From IMG/VR virus record IMGVR_UViG_3300023179_000011, positions 62,001 through 126,000 of that record: a DNA stretch of 64,000 nt. The stretch is one strand, 5' to 3'. This stretch comes from a virus. This document shows, piece by piece, positions 14,357-21,434 of this stretch. How positions within the stretch are numbered: the stretch's first letter is position 1; each line of letters begins with the position of its first letter. The notes beneath the pieces are model-generated. The model had not been told where the DNA came from. It saw nothing but the letters and a program-made list of their open reading frames with translations, and made no database searches. The position numbers and the translations under genes were made by a program.

Positions 14357-14800
14357 CGCTTTCTTTTTTGGCTTTCGCTTTTTTACCGGCGGATTAAATA
14401 GCGTCCGTATACGGTTCAGCACGAACCTATCGGTAGTCCGCTTATAGTTTACGTCGTCCCACGCTTGATCGACTTGCTCGATACCGCGCCGCGAGGCTTC
14501 GATGTCGTGGGCTAAACTGTAGGCGGGGTTGTGCCATTTAAACGCCGCCTCTTTTTTCTCGCGCGTGTCGCACACCGACATTTCAAATACTTCGTGTGTG
14601 CGCCGGTCGATGATCATTTGCGCGCTGGCGACGATACCAAATATACCCTGATGTTTTGCTTCGTAGACTGCGTCAACAATCGCCGCGTTGTCGCCGTAAC
14701 ACGACCAGCAGTAGTCCACGACTTCTTGAATGCTGTAGTTGCAGGCACGAAAAAATTCAGCTATTCGCGCCAGACCGGCGTGATCTATTTTGATGCTCAC
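14294..14800 (-). CDS. hypothetical protein with basic tail, 168 aa
   Basis: Starts with GTG in a four-base overlap (GTGA) with the upstream stop. A helical N-terminal domain (IAEFFRACNYSIQEVVDYCW, DAVYEAKHQGIFGIVASAQM) is followed by a long Lys/Arg-rich tail (PVKKRKPKKKASAA and further), suggesting nucleic-acid binding. No family recognised. Its 3' end overlaps the convergent plus-strand gene by 63 bases. Confidence 0.6.
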   Translation of the reverse strand: MSIKIDHAGLARIAEFFRACNYSIQEVVDYCWSCYGDNAAIVDAVYEAKHQGIFGIVASAQMIIDRRTHEVFEMSVCDTREKKEAAFKWHNPAYSLAHDIEASRRGIEQVDQAWDDVNYKRTTDRFVLNRIRTLFNPPVKKRKPKKKASAASRKLMKPGKRKKAVSRR

Positions 14801-15045
14801 TTGAAAACTAACTCCTTCAATTTTGTTATCAATTCGCGCACACCCCGCCGGGTTGGCGCCGGCACTGCGCGCGCCGGCACTTCGCCCGGCTCAACGTTTT
14901 GAGAAGATAAGCCGCCCGACTTCTCGGCTAACTCGCTTCGACAGTATTCGAGGTAGAGTTGCCAGTTGTCGTAAGAATCTCTGTCTTCGGCTCGTTCGTA
15001 TGGGATGTAGGGTGGTGCGTCTGGGACTCTGTCGTTCCAGCCCAT
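14797..15045 (-). CDS. hypothetical protein, 82 aa
   Basis: An aromatic, acidic N-terminus (MGWNDRVPDAPPYIPYERAE, then NWQLYLEYCRSELAEK) and a Pro/Arg-rich C-terminal part. The W-N-D-x-x-P...P-Y-E-R-A-E-D pattern looks like a conserved small phage protein, so I consider it real although it overlaps the C-terminal tail of csrA by 118 bases. Function unknown. Confidence 0.55.
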   Translation of the reverse strand: MGWNDRVPDAPPYIPYERAEDRDSYDNWQLYLEYCRSELAEKSGGLSSQNVEPGEVPARAVPAPTRRGVRELITKLKELVFK

Positions 15046-15218
15046 TGCTGTTTGTCCTTCTTTTTAGTTCCGCCAATTAACTCGCCCCGCACTATCGTTG
15101 TTGTTTGCGGCGCTGTTAAACCAATCTTGACTCGATCGCCTGTGATTCCCAAAACTTTCACAACGATTCCGTCGCCAATTACAACTTCTTCTTCCTTCTT
15201 CCTTGACAGTACAAGCAC
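14928..15218 (-). CDS. csrA: CsrA-family RNA-binding regulator with extended tail
   Basis: Residues 1-50 are a full CsrA domain: MLVLSRKKEEEVVIGDGIVV, then KVLGITGDRVKIGLTAP and IVRGEL, with Leu4, Arg6 and Arg44 at the RNA-binding positions of the bacterial protein. CsrA dimers bind GGA motifs in 5' leaders and alter translation or stability of mRNA. The start is GTG with no strong ribosome site. After residue 50 the chain continues for 46 Thr/Ser/Lys-rich residues that overlap the next gene, so the tail may be an accident of overlap. It could target host metabolism or phage mRNAs. Confidence 0.85.
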   Translation of the reverse strand: MLVLSRKKEEEVVIGDGIVVKVLGITGDRVKIGLTAPQTTTIVRGELIGGTKKKDKQQWAGTTESQTHHPTSHTNEPKTEILTTTGNSTSNTVEAS

Positions 15219-15228
15219 CGTGTCACCA

Positions 15229-15900
15229 TCATGATGTAGCTGAACCTTGTAACATTTTTACGACATACTCCGTGTTGCCGTTTTTTAGGTCCAGCGCGGT
15301 CAATTGTTTGATAAGTAAATTCGTTTTTAATCGAATCGACTGGTTGATGTCTTCTGTTTTGTCGGCTTCGAAATCGTAGACCGCGTTAAACATCGCCGGG
15401 TCGTCTGAAAAGTCTGTGATGTTGGGGCTGACCCGGGCAGCCCGCAGAGCAACGCGCAAGATATCTGGCGCGTTAATAATCCCTTCGCTGTCAAGCACTG
15501 CGCCGATATAACCGCGCACTTCGTCGGTAAACGGTTCGTTATCGTCATCTTCGGGCGGGCTGATGAGCAGCGCTTCGGTAATTCCCCACGCCGCCTCTTC
15601 GGCGTCAGCTGGATCCCACATATCGGGGCGGTATGTGTCGCCGCCCATCACGTTGCAGAACGTCACAAAGTCCGGCAGGCTTTTGAAAAACTTGTCGGTT
15701 GTGAGGATCTGAATTGCGACGAGGAGCTTATCGAGCGCAAGCTGCGGCAGTTCAACGTCGAACTCTTCCTCGATTTCGAGCGTGATTGTCGCCGGATCCC
15801 AGTCCAGCGCTTCGACGCCGAACTTATCCAGAAACAGAGTCAGTAGGACGCTCGCAAACGTCTCCCTGCTTTTCCAAGCTTCCTGCGCTATTGTCGACAT
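15229..15900 (-). CDS. hypothetical protein, 223 aa
   Basis: The start MSTIAQEAWKSRETFASVLL is preferred over a longer reading with a Cys/Ser-rich leader. It contains FGVEALDWDPATITLEIEEE, TTDKFFKSLPDFVTFCNVM, DPADAEEAAWGITEALL and EVRGYIGAVLDSEGI. This pattern recurs, to my memory, in uncharacterised phage proteins, but no function is known. It overlaps the 3' end of the upstream gene by 77 bases and ends ten bases before csrA. Confidence 0.65.
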   Translation of the reverse strand: MSTIAQEAWKSRETFASVLLTLFLDKFGVEALDWDPATITLEIEEEFDVELPQLALDKLLVAIQILTTDKFFKSLPDFVTFCNVMGGDTYRPDMWDPADAEEAAWGITEALLISPPEDDDNEPFTDEVRGYIGAVLDSEGIINAPDILRVALRAARVSPNITDFSDDPAMFNAVYDFEADKTEDINQSIRLKTNLLIKQLTALDLKNGNTEYVVKMLQGSATS

Positions 15901-16387
15901 TAAGGCCGTTCCTACTCTTGATGATCTGCACACCCCGGCGGTACAGCTCACTTAGATTATACGCGATCGTCTCCAGCGGGCGGCGCGGAAGAAAATCGCG
16001 CGGCTCGCCGGACTCCAGCGCAAGCCAGCCCATAGAGCCGGTCCACGTGACGTACCGTCCGTCTGCGAAAGCGAGCGTGGCGGAGCAGTCACCTTGTATG
16101 TCTTCGATGGGTAGGTCCAGCTCCTGCCGTGTTTGCCGCAGCATCTCGCCGATCATGAGCCGCTGTTCACCGGACAAGAAGTTTAGATTCTCAAGCATGT
16201 CGGCAAGGAGCAGGTAAAATACCGCCTCCGTGTCGACAACCATGGCCGGGTTATACGTCCACTGGCGCTTTAAAACGGTCGTGAAAACGTTGCGAATTTG
16301 CAACTTGCTTATTTTTACGACGCGCACTACCATATCGAGCGTCGGGTTTATTTCTTCACTGGAGGTATTTATGTCTGTTTCCATCAT
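15824..16387 (-). CDS. hypothetical protein, 187 aa
   Basis: The start MMETDINTSSEEINPTLDMV at 16387 has AAAGG six bases upstream; the longer reading is the shadow of the plus-strand gene. The domain contains VVKISKLQIRNVFTTVL, EAVFYLLLADMLENLNFLSG and DGRYVTWTGSMGWLALESG. No family recognised. Its start region overlaps that of the divergent gene at 16371 by 17 bases. Confidence 0.6.
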   Translation of the reverse strand: MMETDINTSSEEINPTLDMVVRVVKISKLQIRNVFTTVLKRQWTYNPAMVVDTEAVFYLLLADMLENLNFLSGEQRLMIGEMLRQTRQELDLPIEDIQGDCSATLAFADGRYVTWTGSMGWLALESGEPRDFLPRRPLETIAYNLSELYRRGVQIIKSRNGLNVDNSAGSLEKQGDVCERPTDSVSG

Positions 16388-16649
16388 CGACAACCTTTCT
16401 AATATCACGCAAGGACGAGCTGAGTTTGTCGTCAGCGGTGATGGTATCGAGGAACTGCTGTCGTCTGCAACCGCGAACGCTGTGCTGCAGAAAGCAGCCG
16501 AGGCTGGCTTGCACCGGCCGGGCGTTTCTAGTGCCAGCGGCCCGTACCCGGTTGACGGCGAGGGCAAGACCGACGACGAACTGCTCATGGGCAAGCGCGG
16601 CCCTGTTGCGGGCTACCGCCGAGATTTTGTTATCTTGGCGTCGCTCTGA
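16371..16649 (+). CDS. hypothetical protein, 92 aa (plus-strand island)
   Basis: The start MSVSIIDNLSNITQGRAEFV has a perfect GGAGG seven bases upstream (after CACT), which decides it. The rest is Ala/Glu-rich with a GPYPVDGEGKTDDELLMGKR segment. No family recognised. It is the third isolated plus-strand gene; it ends at 16649, one base before the stop of the convergent gene. Confidence 0.65.
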   Translation: MSVSIIDNLSNITQGRAEFVVSGDGIEELLSSATANAVLQKAAEAGLHRPGVSSASGPYPVDGEGKTDDELLMGKRGPVAGYRRDFVILASL

Positions 16650-17009
16650 TCAGGCGTCGTCTGCCCGGTCCACGACGATCATCTTGCCGGGCTGACCAAA
16701 CATAAACGGGACAACGGCGAAGCACACCGGTGTGCGGCAGTCGACGTCTAGGCGCTTGGCGCACGCATAGCCGGTGCGGAAGCTTATGTTTTTTGCTGCC
16801 GCGATCGCTGCCTCCTTGGTTCCAAACAAACCGACAGGCACGTCATCCATGGTGTGGCGCCAAACGACGAGATAGCCGTGCAGACCGCCGGCGATCGTCT
16901 CGCGTGAATAGCTCCACGTCTTCTTTTGTGCTGTTGTCTTTCTACCCGAGGCGCGCGGAGCGCGCCTCTTCTTTTGTGTTTTTGATACTTTCAATGTCAA
17001 AGTGGTCAT
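16650..17009 (-). CDS. hypothetical protein with basic N-terminus, 119 aa
   Basis: A Lys/Arg-rich N-terminal tail (TQKKRRAPRASGRKTTAQKK) precedes a small alpha/beta domain (GYLVVWRHTMDDVPVGLFGT; TPVCFAVVPFMFGQPGKM). The tail suggests nucleic-acid or ribosome binding. No family recognised. It lies five bases downstream of the SET gene. Confidence 0.55.
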   Translation of the reverse strand: MTTLTLKVSKTQKKRRAPRASGRKTTAQKKTWSYSRETIAGGLHGYLVVWRHTMDDVPVGLFGTKEAAIAAAKNISFRTGYACAKRLDVDCRTPVCFAVVPFMFGQPGKMIVVDRADDA

Positions 17010-17014
17010 TCCTC

Positions 17015-17584
17015 TTAGGGGAGCGGATTGTTCTCTGTTGGTTCTGCTGATGTGTCATCGGCGTCTGTGTCGACCACAATTTTTGTACGGCCATTGCTGA
17101 AATAGCGCGAACCGTAACTGGTAAAAATTTCATCTCCGGCGGCTATGTCTTTTTGCGCGATAAGATCTGCTACGTTTGCCGGCCAGTTAAAACTCCAGTT
17201 GGCGTTTGGCGAGTCTTGGTGGTTGTATAGCATTCCGTACCCAAGCACCATGTACATGTGGCTTCCGTGCCGTTTGCACTCCTCGCAGGGACACGAACTG
17301 TTTGTATACAGGTAATTAAATAACTGCGGGTCTTTGTGATACTTTGTGCGAAACGCCAGCTGAATCATCGGACACCGCTCGACCAGCTCGCCTTTTTTGA
17401 TATCGTTTGTCGCAAAAACACCGCGACCGTGTACGCCGGAATAACCAAGCTCAATTTTTGTCGGTCGAAACAACGGTACCCGCTCTGGTTCTGTTTTTTC
17501 TACCGAGACTTCTTTTTCGGTGGCTTCGGTTTCGGGCGCGTTTTGGATTTTTTCGGCGGGTCCTTCTGTCTTGTCTTCCGACAT
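17015..17584 (-). CDS. SET-domain protein (putative protein lysine methyltransferase)
   Basis: A 189-residue protein: a 40-residue acidic N-terminal tail, then a compact SET domain with GVHGRGVFATNDIKKGELVE (residues about 50-69), the AdoMet-site motif LYNHQDSPNAN (119-129, equivalent to N-H-S-x-x-P-N) and GDEIFTSYG (150-158) with the expected catalytic Tyr158. Cys98, Cys100 and Cys103 form a small Cys cluster. SET proteins methylate lysines; in a phage the target could be a host ribosomal or nucleoid protein or a phage protein. The start has a GAGG-like site at a distance. Confidence 0.85.
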   Translation of the reverse strand: MSEDKTEGPAEKIQNAPETEATEKEVSVEKTEPERVPLFRPTKIELGYSGVHGRGVFATNDIKKGELVERCPMIQLAFRTKYHKDPQLFNYLYTNSSCPCEECKRHGSHMYMVLGYGMLYNHQDSPNANWSFNWPANVADLIAQKDIAAGDEIFTSYGSRYFSNGRTKIVVDTDADDTSAEPTENNPLP

Positions 17585-17604
17585 GTCATTACCTCGTGTG
17601 TGAG

Positions 17605-18078
17605 TTATTCTTCGGGGCCAAATTTATCGATGTGGGCAAGTCTAGCGCAATAAAATTCTGCGACAAGACCAGCCACGTGCTCAAAACGTTTCACTATGTC
17701 AGGAAGAACCTGCTCGTTGAATACGCGCACAATGACGCGGCGAAATTTGGCTATCGCTTCTTTTGTGTAACCCTCTTCTCGCGCTTTTTCGGCGGCTTTG
17801 CGAATATCCGCGTTGCCGTCAAACTGCAATTGAAGATAAGCCGGGTTTACAAACTCAATTATGTGTCCGTACACTTGCCTGACTTCGTAGGCGCAGGGCA
17901 CGTCAAATACGCCGGCGCCGGGCCATCGCTCGCCGTCTACTTCGTCCTCTGACAGGTATCGCAGCTTTCCCAGCGTCCAACCGAATGCCGCTGCGTCATC
18001 ATTCGGTTCAGCCATGGTAAAGGCTGGTTTTGGCGCTGGCGGTTTTTTGTCGAGTTTTACTTTGCTTTTACGCGCCAT
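17605..18078 (-). CDS. hypothetical protein, 157 aa
   Basis: A Lys/Pro-rich N-terminal tail (MARKSKVKLDKKPPAPKPAF) precedes a helical domain (YGHIIEFVNPAYLQLQFDGN; EAIAKFRRVIVRVFNEQVLP). No family recognised. A large inverted repeat lies directly upstream of the start. Confidence 0.6.
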   Translation of the reverse strand: MARKSKVKLDKKPPAPKPAFTMAEPNDDAAAFGWTLGKLRYLSEDEVDGERWPGAGVFDVPCAYEVRQVYGHIIEFVNPAYLQLQFDGNADIRKAAEKAREEGYTKEAIAKFRRVIVRVFNEQVLPDIVKRFEHVAGLVAEFYCARLAHIDKFGPEE

Positions 18079-18113
18079 GATTCACAATAGCTAAGGAAAA
18101 TTGGGACAGTTTT

Positions 18114-18188
18114 GTTCTGACCGTGTAGCCGGGAGTCACATCAGCCGCCATAAGACGATTAGATGTGTCCCGACTACACAGTCAGAAC
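18114..18188. repeat. Long imperfect inverted repeat (hairpin of about 25 bp)
   Basis: Arms 18114-18142 and 18162-18188 pair in blocks GTTCTGAC/GTCAGAAC, GTGTAG/CTACAC, CGGG/CCCG and CACATC/GATGTG, separated by single mismatches and a small bulge, around a 19-base loop. It fills the gap between the genes ending at 18199 and starting at 18078. No U-run follows on either strand, so it does not look like a simple terminator; an RNase III-type processing site, a small structured RNA or a protein-binding site are alternatives. Confidence 0.75.
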
Positions 18189-18198
18189 ACGCCGGCGA

Positions 18199-18573
18199 TC
18201 AGTCGCCAGCGGTGCAAGCAAGGTACGCATGATAGCGTGCTATTTCCTCAATGTTAGGATCGATCTCTTTAAACACCGGCTCATCCTCCATAGTAGCCAG
18301 CTCACCTCGAAACATCGCGGTTGTATATTCGTGATACAGCCGTGCCATATCTCCGCGAAGTTTCTTCTTGGTGAATTTAAGCACGCGTGCCTTCAGAAAG
18401 GCGGCGCGTTCCCAGAAGTTCGGTAGCTCATCCAGCGTGTCCCGAAACTTCTCTGCAGTTTTCTCAAAAAGTTTATGCGCCCGATCAGGAACAATCTGAA
18501 ACTCAGGCGCTGTCTTCTTGCATCGAGAGGTGACTGCAAGGCGGATTTTCTCCGCCGGGGGCGAAAGAAGCAT
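18199..18573 (-). CDS. hypothetical helical protein, 124 aa
   Basis: The start MLLSPPAEKIRLAVTSRCKK is supported by GGAG seven bases upstream. The chain is helical and charged (AHKLFEKTAEKFRDTLDELP; AAFLKARVLKFTKKKLRGDM). No family recognised. A 289-base gap upstream may hold its promoter; AT-rich candidates there are not convincing. Confidence 0.6.
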   Translation of the reverse strand: MLLSPPAEKIRLAVTSRCKKTAPEFQIVPDRAHKLFEKTAEKFRDTLDELPNFWERAAFLKARVLKFTKKKLRGDMARLYHEYTTAMFRGELATMEDEPVFKEIDPNIEEIARYHAYLACTAGD

Positions 18574-18778
18574 GCGTTAACTCCGTTGTAACGCGGTCGA
18601 GAAGGGCCGCTAATACGATATAGCAGCGACAATAAATATGCCGCGTTTTTGGCAAAAATTTAGCCGCTATTCGGAGTTCGCGAATTGCGAAAGTGCCTGT
18701 CATTGCAGGACTTACGGCGCAATAAGTCATGTTCTGGAAAATGGAAAATGCAACCGCCGCCGCGCGCTGCCTGAGAGC

Positions 18779-18815
18779 CTGAAGCCCGCGGGTCACGTGG
18801 TACGTGACCCTTCAG
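18779..18815 (-). terminator. Perfect hairpin in the 289-base gap 18574-18862
   Basis: An eight-base perfect stem (18790-18797 with 18803-18810, GGGTCACG/CGTGACCC) with a five-base loop, flanked by CTGAAG/CTTCAG. It lies about 50 bases downstream of the stop at 18863. There is no U-run, so it may be a Rho-dependent or processing-type 3' end. I see no convincing gene in the rest of this gap; short frames on both strands lack ribosome sites. Confidence 0.4.
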
Positions 18816-18862
18816 CAGTCGCAGGACGGCGGAAGATCGTAACCTACGCGTGGCAGGTGCGG

Positions 18863-19168
18863 CTAGAAGGTTAGCTGGACAACTTGGCCACCGGCGTTCA
18901 CATAGATGACACGCACTTTTTTAGCGTCCAGCAGCGATTTGAGCTGTGTCTTTTTTTCGCTACTCATACCGGCAAGGCACGATTTAATCTGCGCCATTGC
19001 GTTACGGCGCCTTTCTTGGCGTTTGTGGGCACACGCGCTGCAGCCGCCAGACTCATTACTTTTGAGGATTTCTCTCTTGTTGTAAAAACACGGGATCGAT
19101 TCGGAGTACGTAGGGTCGTTCAGTAATGATATTATTGTGCTGTCTTCTAGCACTACCATGTCGCGCAT
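18863..19168 (-). CDS. hypothetical Cys-containing protein, 101 aa
   Basis: The start MRDMVVLEDSTIISLLNDPT has GAGG five bases upstream; the longer reading runs through the previous gene in another frame. It contains GGCSACAHKRQERRRNAMAQ, a C-x-x-C-x-H cluster that may bind zinc, and a final strand RVIYVNAGGQVVQLTF. It follows the fibre-side genes and may be virion-associated, but that is unproven. Confidence 0.6.
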   Translation of the reverse strand: MRDMVVLEDSTIISLLNDPTYSESIPCFYNKREILKSNESGGCSACAHKRQERRRNAMAQIKSCLAGMSSEKKTQLKSLLDAKKVRVIYVNAGGQVVQLTF

Positions 19169-19175
19169 ATAGACC

Positions 19176-19706
19176 TCACGGGGACGGCGCTTGTTCGGGC
19201 GGCGTTCCAATCCACAGTTCGCCGGCCGGGAGCAGGGTGTCTGCGACATCCAAAGTGGACTTGAGCCGCTGCACGTCGTCAATAACTTCTTCAATAAACG
19301 CTTTGACTTCTGCGCGCGAGCGAAGCAGCACGTCGACATAATCTAACCGAAACCATGCCGGGCGGTAATTTGGGATCGGGTCGTCTTCTGGGTACTCTTC
19401 GAGGTCTGTCGGCGAGCAGACGTGATCAAATGCGCCTACTCGTTCGTTTGCGCCGGGTTTGAGCGGCAGCATTTGGTAGGCAAAGATCTTTGTCGGCATC
19501 TGTGTCGCGTTACTAGCTGTGATTCGCACCCGGATGCCGTCTGTTGTCTCGTAGTTATATCTGCTGACCTGCCACGTTAATTTGACGTTACGCTCGCTTC
19601 CGGTCGGTGGCGGCGGGTCTATTTCAGGAATGTAGAAATTCAACCCCAGCGTGTCCGGCAGCTGAATTGGTTCTTCTTGTGGGCCCTGTGAGCAGCAATC
19701 TGTCAT
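19176..19706 (-). CDS. hypothetical protein, 176 aa
   Basis: Starts MTDCCSQGPQEEPIQLPDTL; a beta-rich central domain (KLTWQVSRYNYETTDGIRVR; ITASNATQMPTKIFAYQMLP) and a helical C-terminal end (RAEVKAFIEEVIDDVQRLKS). It lies one base after a Big_1-like gene and may form part of the fibre/adhesin set. No family recognised. Confidence 0.6.
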   Translation of the reverse strand: MTDCCSQGPQEEPIQLPDTLGLNFYIPEIDPPPPTGSERNVKLTWQVSRYNYETTDGIRVRITASNATQMPTKIFAYQMLPLKPGANERVGAFDHVCSPTDLEEYPEDDPIPNYRPAWFRLDYVDVLLRSRAEVKAFIEEVIDDVQRLKSTLDVADTLLPAGELWIGTPPEQAPSP

Positions 19707-19707
19707 G

Positions 19708-19986
19708 TTATTCTTGCTCCGGTAATACGATAGCTGTGATGTTTACTGGTCCAGGCGTTGTCGATCGCACATAAGCGAGCGCTAAACCTTCATTGTCGGT
19801 CGGACCGGGTTGTGTGATCTGCGCTGTTTCAACATCAGCAGAAATTTCAACTTGTCGTCCGGGTACTGGGCGGTCGCAGTCATCGCGTAAACGGATTTTG
19901 ACGACGGCTGCTTTTGTGCCGTTTGCCAGTACTTGCGGTTTTGACCCGTACAAGATTTTGGAGTTTTGCGGACTAACGTAGCTCAT
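19708..19986 (-). CDS. Small Big_1-like Ig-domain protein, 92 aa
   Basis: The start MSYVSPQNSKILYGSKPQVL is set by a four-base ATGA overlap with the upstream stop. The chain is one bacterial Ig-like domain of group 1: LANGTKAAVVKIRLRDDCDR, PVPGRQVEISADV, then NEGLALAYVRSTTPGPVNIT. This fold is used in invasins and phage surface proteins and can bind sugars or act as a spacer. A virion decoration or fibre-attached role is likely given the collagen gene 400 bases upstream. Confidence 0.7.
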   Translation of the reverse strand: MSYVSPQNSKILYGSKPQVLANGTKAAVVKIRLRDDCDRPVPGRQVEISADVETAQITQPGPTDNEGLALAYVRSTTPGPVNITAIVLPEQE

Positions 19987-20339
19987 GGAAACACATACCG
20001 TGCGGGCGTCGATGAATTTGGCGGTACGTAATAGATTGTAACTTTTGTGTTTGCGATGTCGTCTGCTTTTGCGACATATCGCACAAATTGATGCACGATT
20101 TCCGGGTTCGTTGTTTTGGCTTCTTCTAGCGTGTTGATAAACGTTGATATACATTTGAACAGCAGATTTGTATCAGCGCGGCACCGGCAACCTTGTTTTT
20201 TTGCCGACTCTTCAAACGCCGCGCGGCACGCATCCATTGATTCTTTTACCGATATCAGCTGCGGATTTTTTTCAAAAAAATCGGGTTGCGCCACCATGTG
20301 CATGATGTTGTCGCGCGAAATAGAAACCATGCGTGTCAT
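19983..20339 (-). CDS. hypothetical protein, 118 aa
   Basis: The ATG follows GGAAG six bases upstream. The protein is helical with a Cys-containing segment (KKQGCRCRADTNLLFKCIST) and a C-terminal beta-like end (TKVTIYYVPPNSSTPARYVF). No family recognised. First gene after a likely terminator at the end of the collagen gene, coupled to the Big_1-like gene. Confidence 0.6.
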   Translation of the reverse strand: MTRMVSISRDNIMHMVAQPDFFEKNPQLISVKESMDACRAAFEESAKKQGCRCRADTNLLFKCISTFINTLEEAKTTNPEIVHQFVRYVAKADDIANTKVTIYYVPPNSSTPARYVFP

Positions 20340-20383
20340 TTTTTTTTCTTCCGTTGCCGTTTGGTCGTATTCTAATCGGTCTG

Positions 20384-20411
20384 AAAAAAAATGCTACGAC
20401 ACTGATGTAGC
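20384..20411 (-). terminator. Likely intrinsic terminator after the collagen-like gene
   Basis: On the minus strand GCTAC (20411-20407) pairs with GTAGC (20397-20393), followed by A and eight U residues (20391-20384). The stem overlaps the stop codon of the collagen-like gene. The stem is only five base pairs, so termination may be partial. Confidence 0.5.
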
Positions 20412-21431
20412 TGCGTTTTTAATTGCTGCGCGAAGTTGTGCGTTTGTTGCAATTTCAACTAGTAGCTGCGCGAGCGTTAATTCACCAGACGGACCAGTTG
20501 GACCTGTCGGGCCCATGTTTCCGCACGGACCGGTAGCGCCGGCTGGCCCGATCGCGCCAGTTACACCAGTTGCGCCGGTCGGTCCTGTTATACCGATGGG
20601 CCCTGTAACGCCGGTCTGTCCCTTCGGTCCGGTAGATCCGGTGTCGCCTTTTAAACCTCTATTACCTTGCGGGCCGGTAGCTCCTTGCGCGCCCTGCGGT
20701 CCTTGCGTGCCTTGCGGTCCTTGCGGGCCCATCAAACCCTGCGCGCCCATCAAACCCTGTAAACCACGCAGACCCTGTAAACCCTGATCACCTTTCGGGC
20801 CCGTGGCTCCGCGAGCGCCAGATGGCCCTGTTGAGCCGGTAGGCCCTGATGCTCCGGTTGGGCCTGTTTGGCCTTTGGCGCCTGTCGGGCCCGTGACGCC
20901 GGTTTGGCCTTTCATGCCTGTAGCGCCGGTATCACCTTTAAAGCCGCGCAGACCGGTGGCGCCTGTGGGCCCCGTATGGCCGGTCGGGCCAGATGCGCCT
21001 GTCGGGCCGGTCTGCCCTTTAATTCCTGTTGGCCCAGAAGGCCCTGTTGGGCCTGTAGGGCCTGTTTGACCTTTAGGGCCGCTAGGACCCGTTAAACCAG
21101 TTGCGCCGGTCTGTCCGGTGGGCCCAGAGGGCCCTACTGGGCCTGTAAGCCCGGTTTGACCTCTAAGCCCGGTCTGGCCCGTTGCGCCGACTGGGCCTGC
21201 CGGGCCGGTAGAGCCTCTGTCTCCTTTGTCGCCTTTGTCTCCCTTAAGTCCCTGCGGACCGACGGGACCTCTTGGGCCTTGCGGGCCAACAGGGCCTGCG
21301 GGGCCCGCAGGACCCTCCGGGCCAGCCGGGCCGGGCGGGCATACGCCACAATCACCGCTGCCAACGGCTAATACTGGGCCGGCGTATGGCTCCATTTGAA
21401 TTTCGTCGTTATTTTTTTGTTCGTCGGCCAT
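20394..21431 (-). CDS. Collagen-like fibre protein, 345 aa
   Basis: After an acidic 32-residue N-terminus, residues about 33-315 are uninterrupted Gly-X-Y triplets ([19 protein letters not shown] and so on; many GPTG and GATG). The C-terminal 35 residues ([20 protein letters not shown]) are a helical cap that may trimerise. Such proteins form triple-helical rods in phage fibres. Thr at the Y position is frequent, a bacterial/phage habit in place of hydroxyproline. The C-terminal cap resembles that of the giant fibre upstream ([17 protein letters not shown]), so the two may be related or co-assemble. Confidence 0.9.
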   Translation of the reverse strand: MADEQKNNDEIQMEPYAGPVLAVGSGDCGVCPPGPAGPEGPAGPAGPVGPQGPRGPVGPQGLKGDKGDKGDRGSTGPAGPVGATGQTGLRGQTGLTGPVGPSGPTGQTGATGLTGPSGPKGQTGPTGPTGPSGPTGIKGQTGPTGASGPTGHTGPTGATGLRGFKGDTGATGMKGQTGVTGPTGAKGQTGPTGASGPTGSTGPSGARGATGPKGDQGLQGLRGLQGLMGAQGLMGPQGPQGTQGPQGAQGATGPQGNRGLKGDTGSTGPKGQTGVTGPIGITGPTGATGVTGAIGPAGATGPCGNMGPTGPTGPSGELTLAQLLVEIATNAQLRAAIKNAATSVS

Positions 21432-21434
21432 GGT

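Noticed and set aside
14891-15076. 61-residue minus-strand Arg-rich frame between csrA and its neighbour
   Set aside because: It lies in the third frame under two better supported genes and has no recognisable features.
18638-18874. Plus-strand 78-codon frame in the 289-base gap
   Set aside because: No ribosome site, it runs through a perfect hairpin and into the end of a minus-strand gene; composition is not gene-like.
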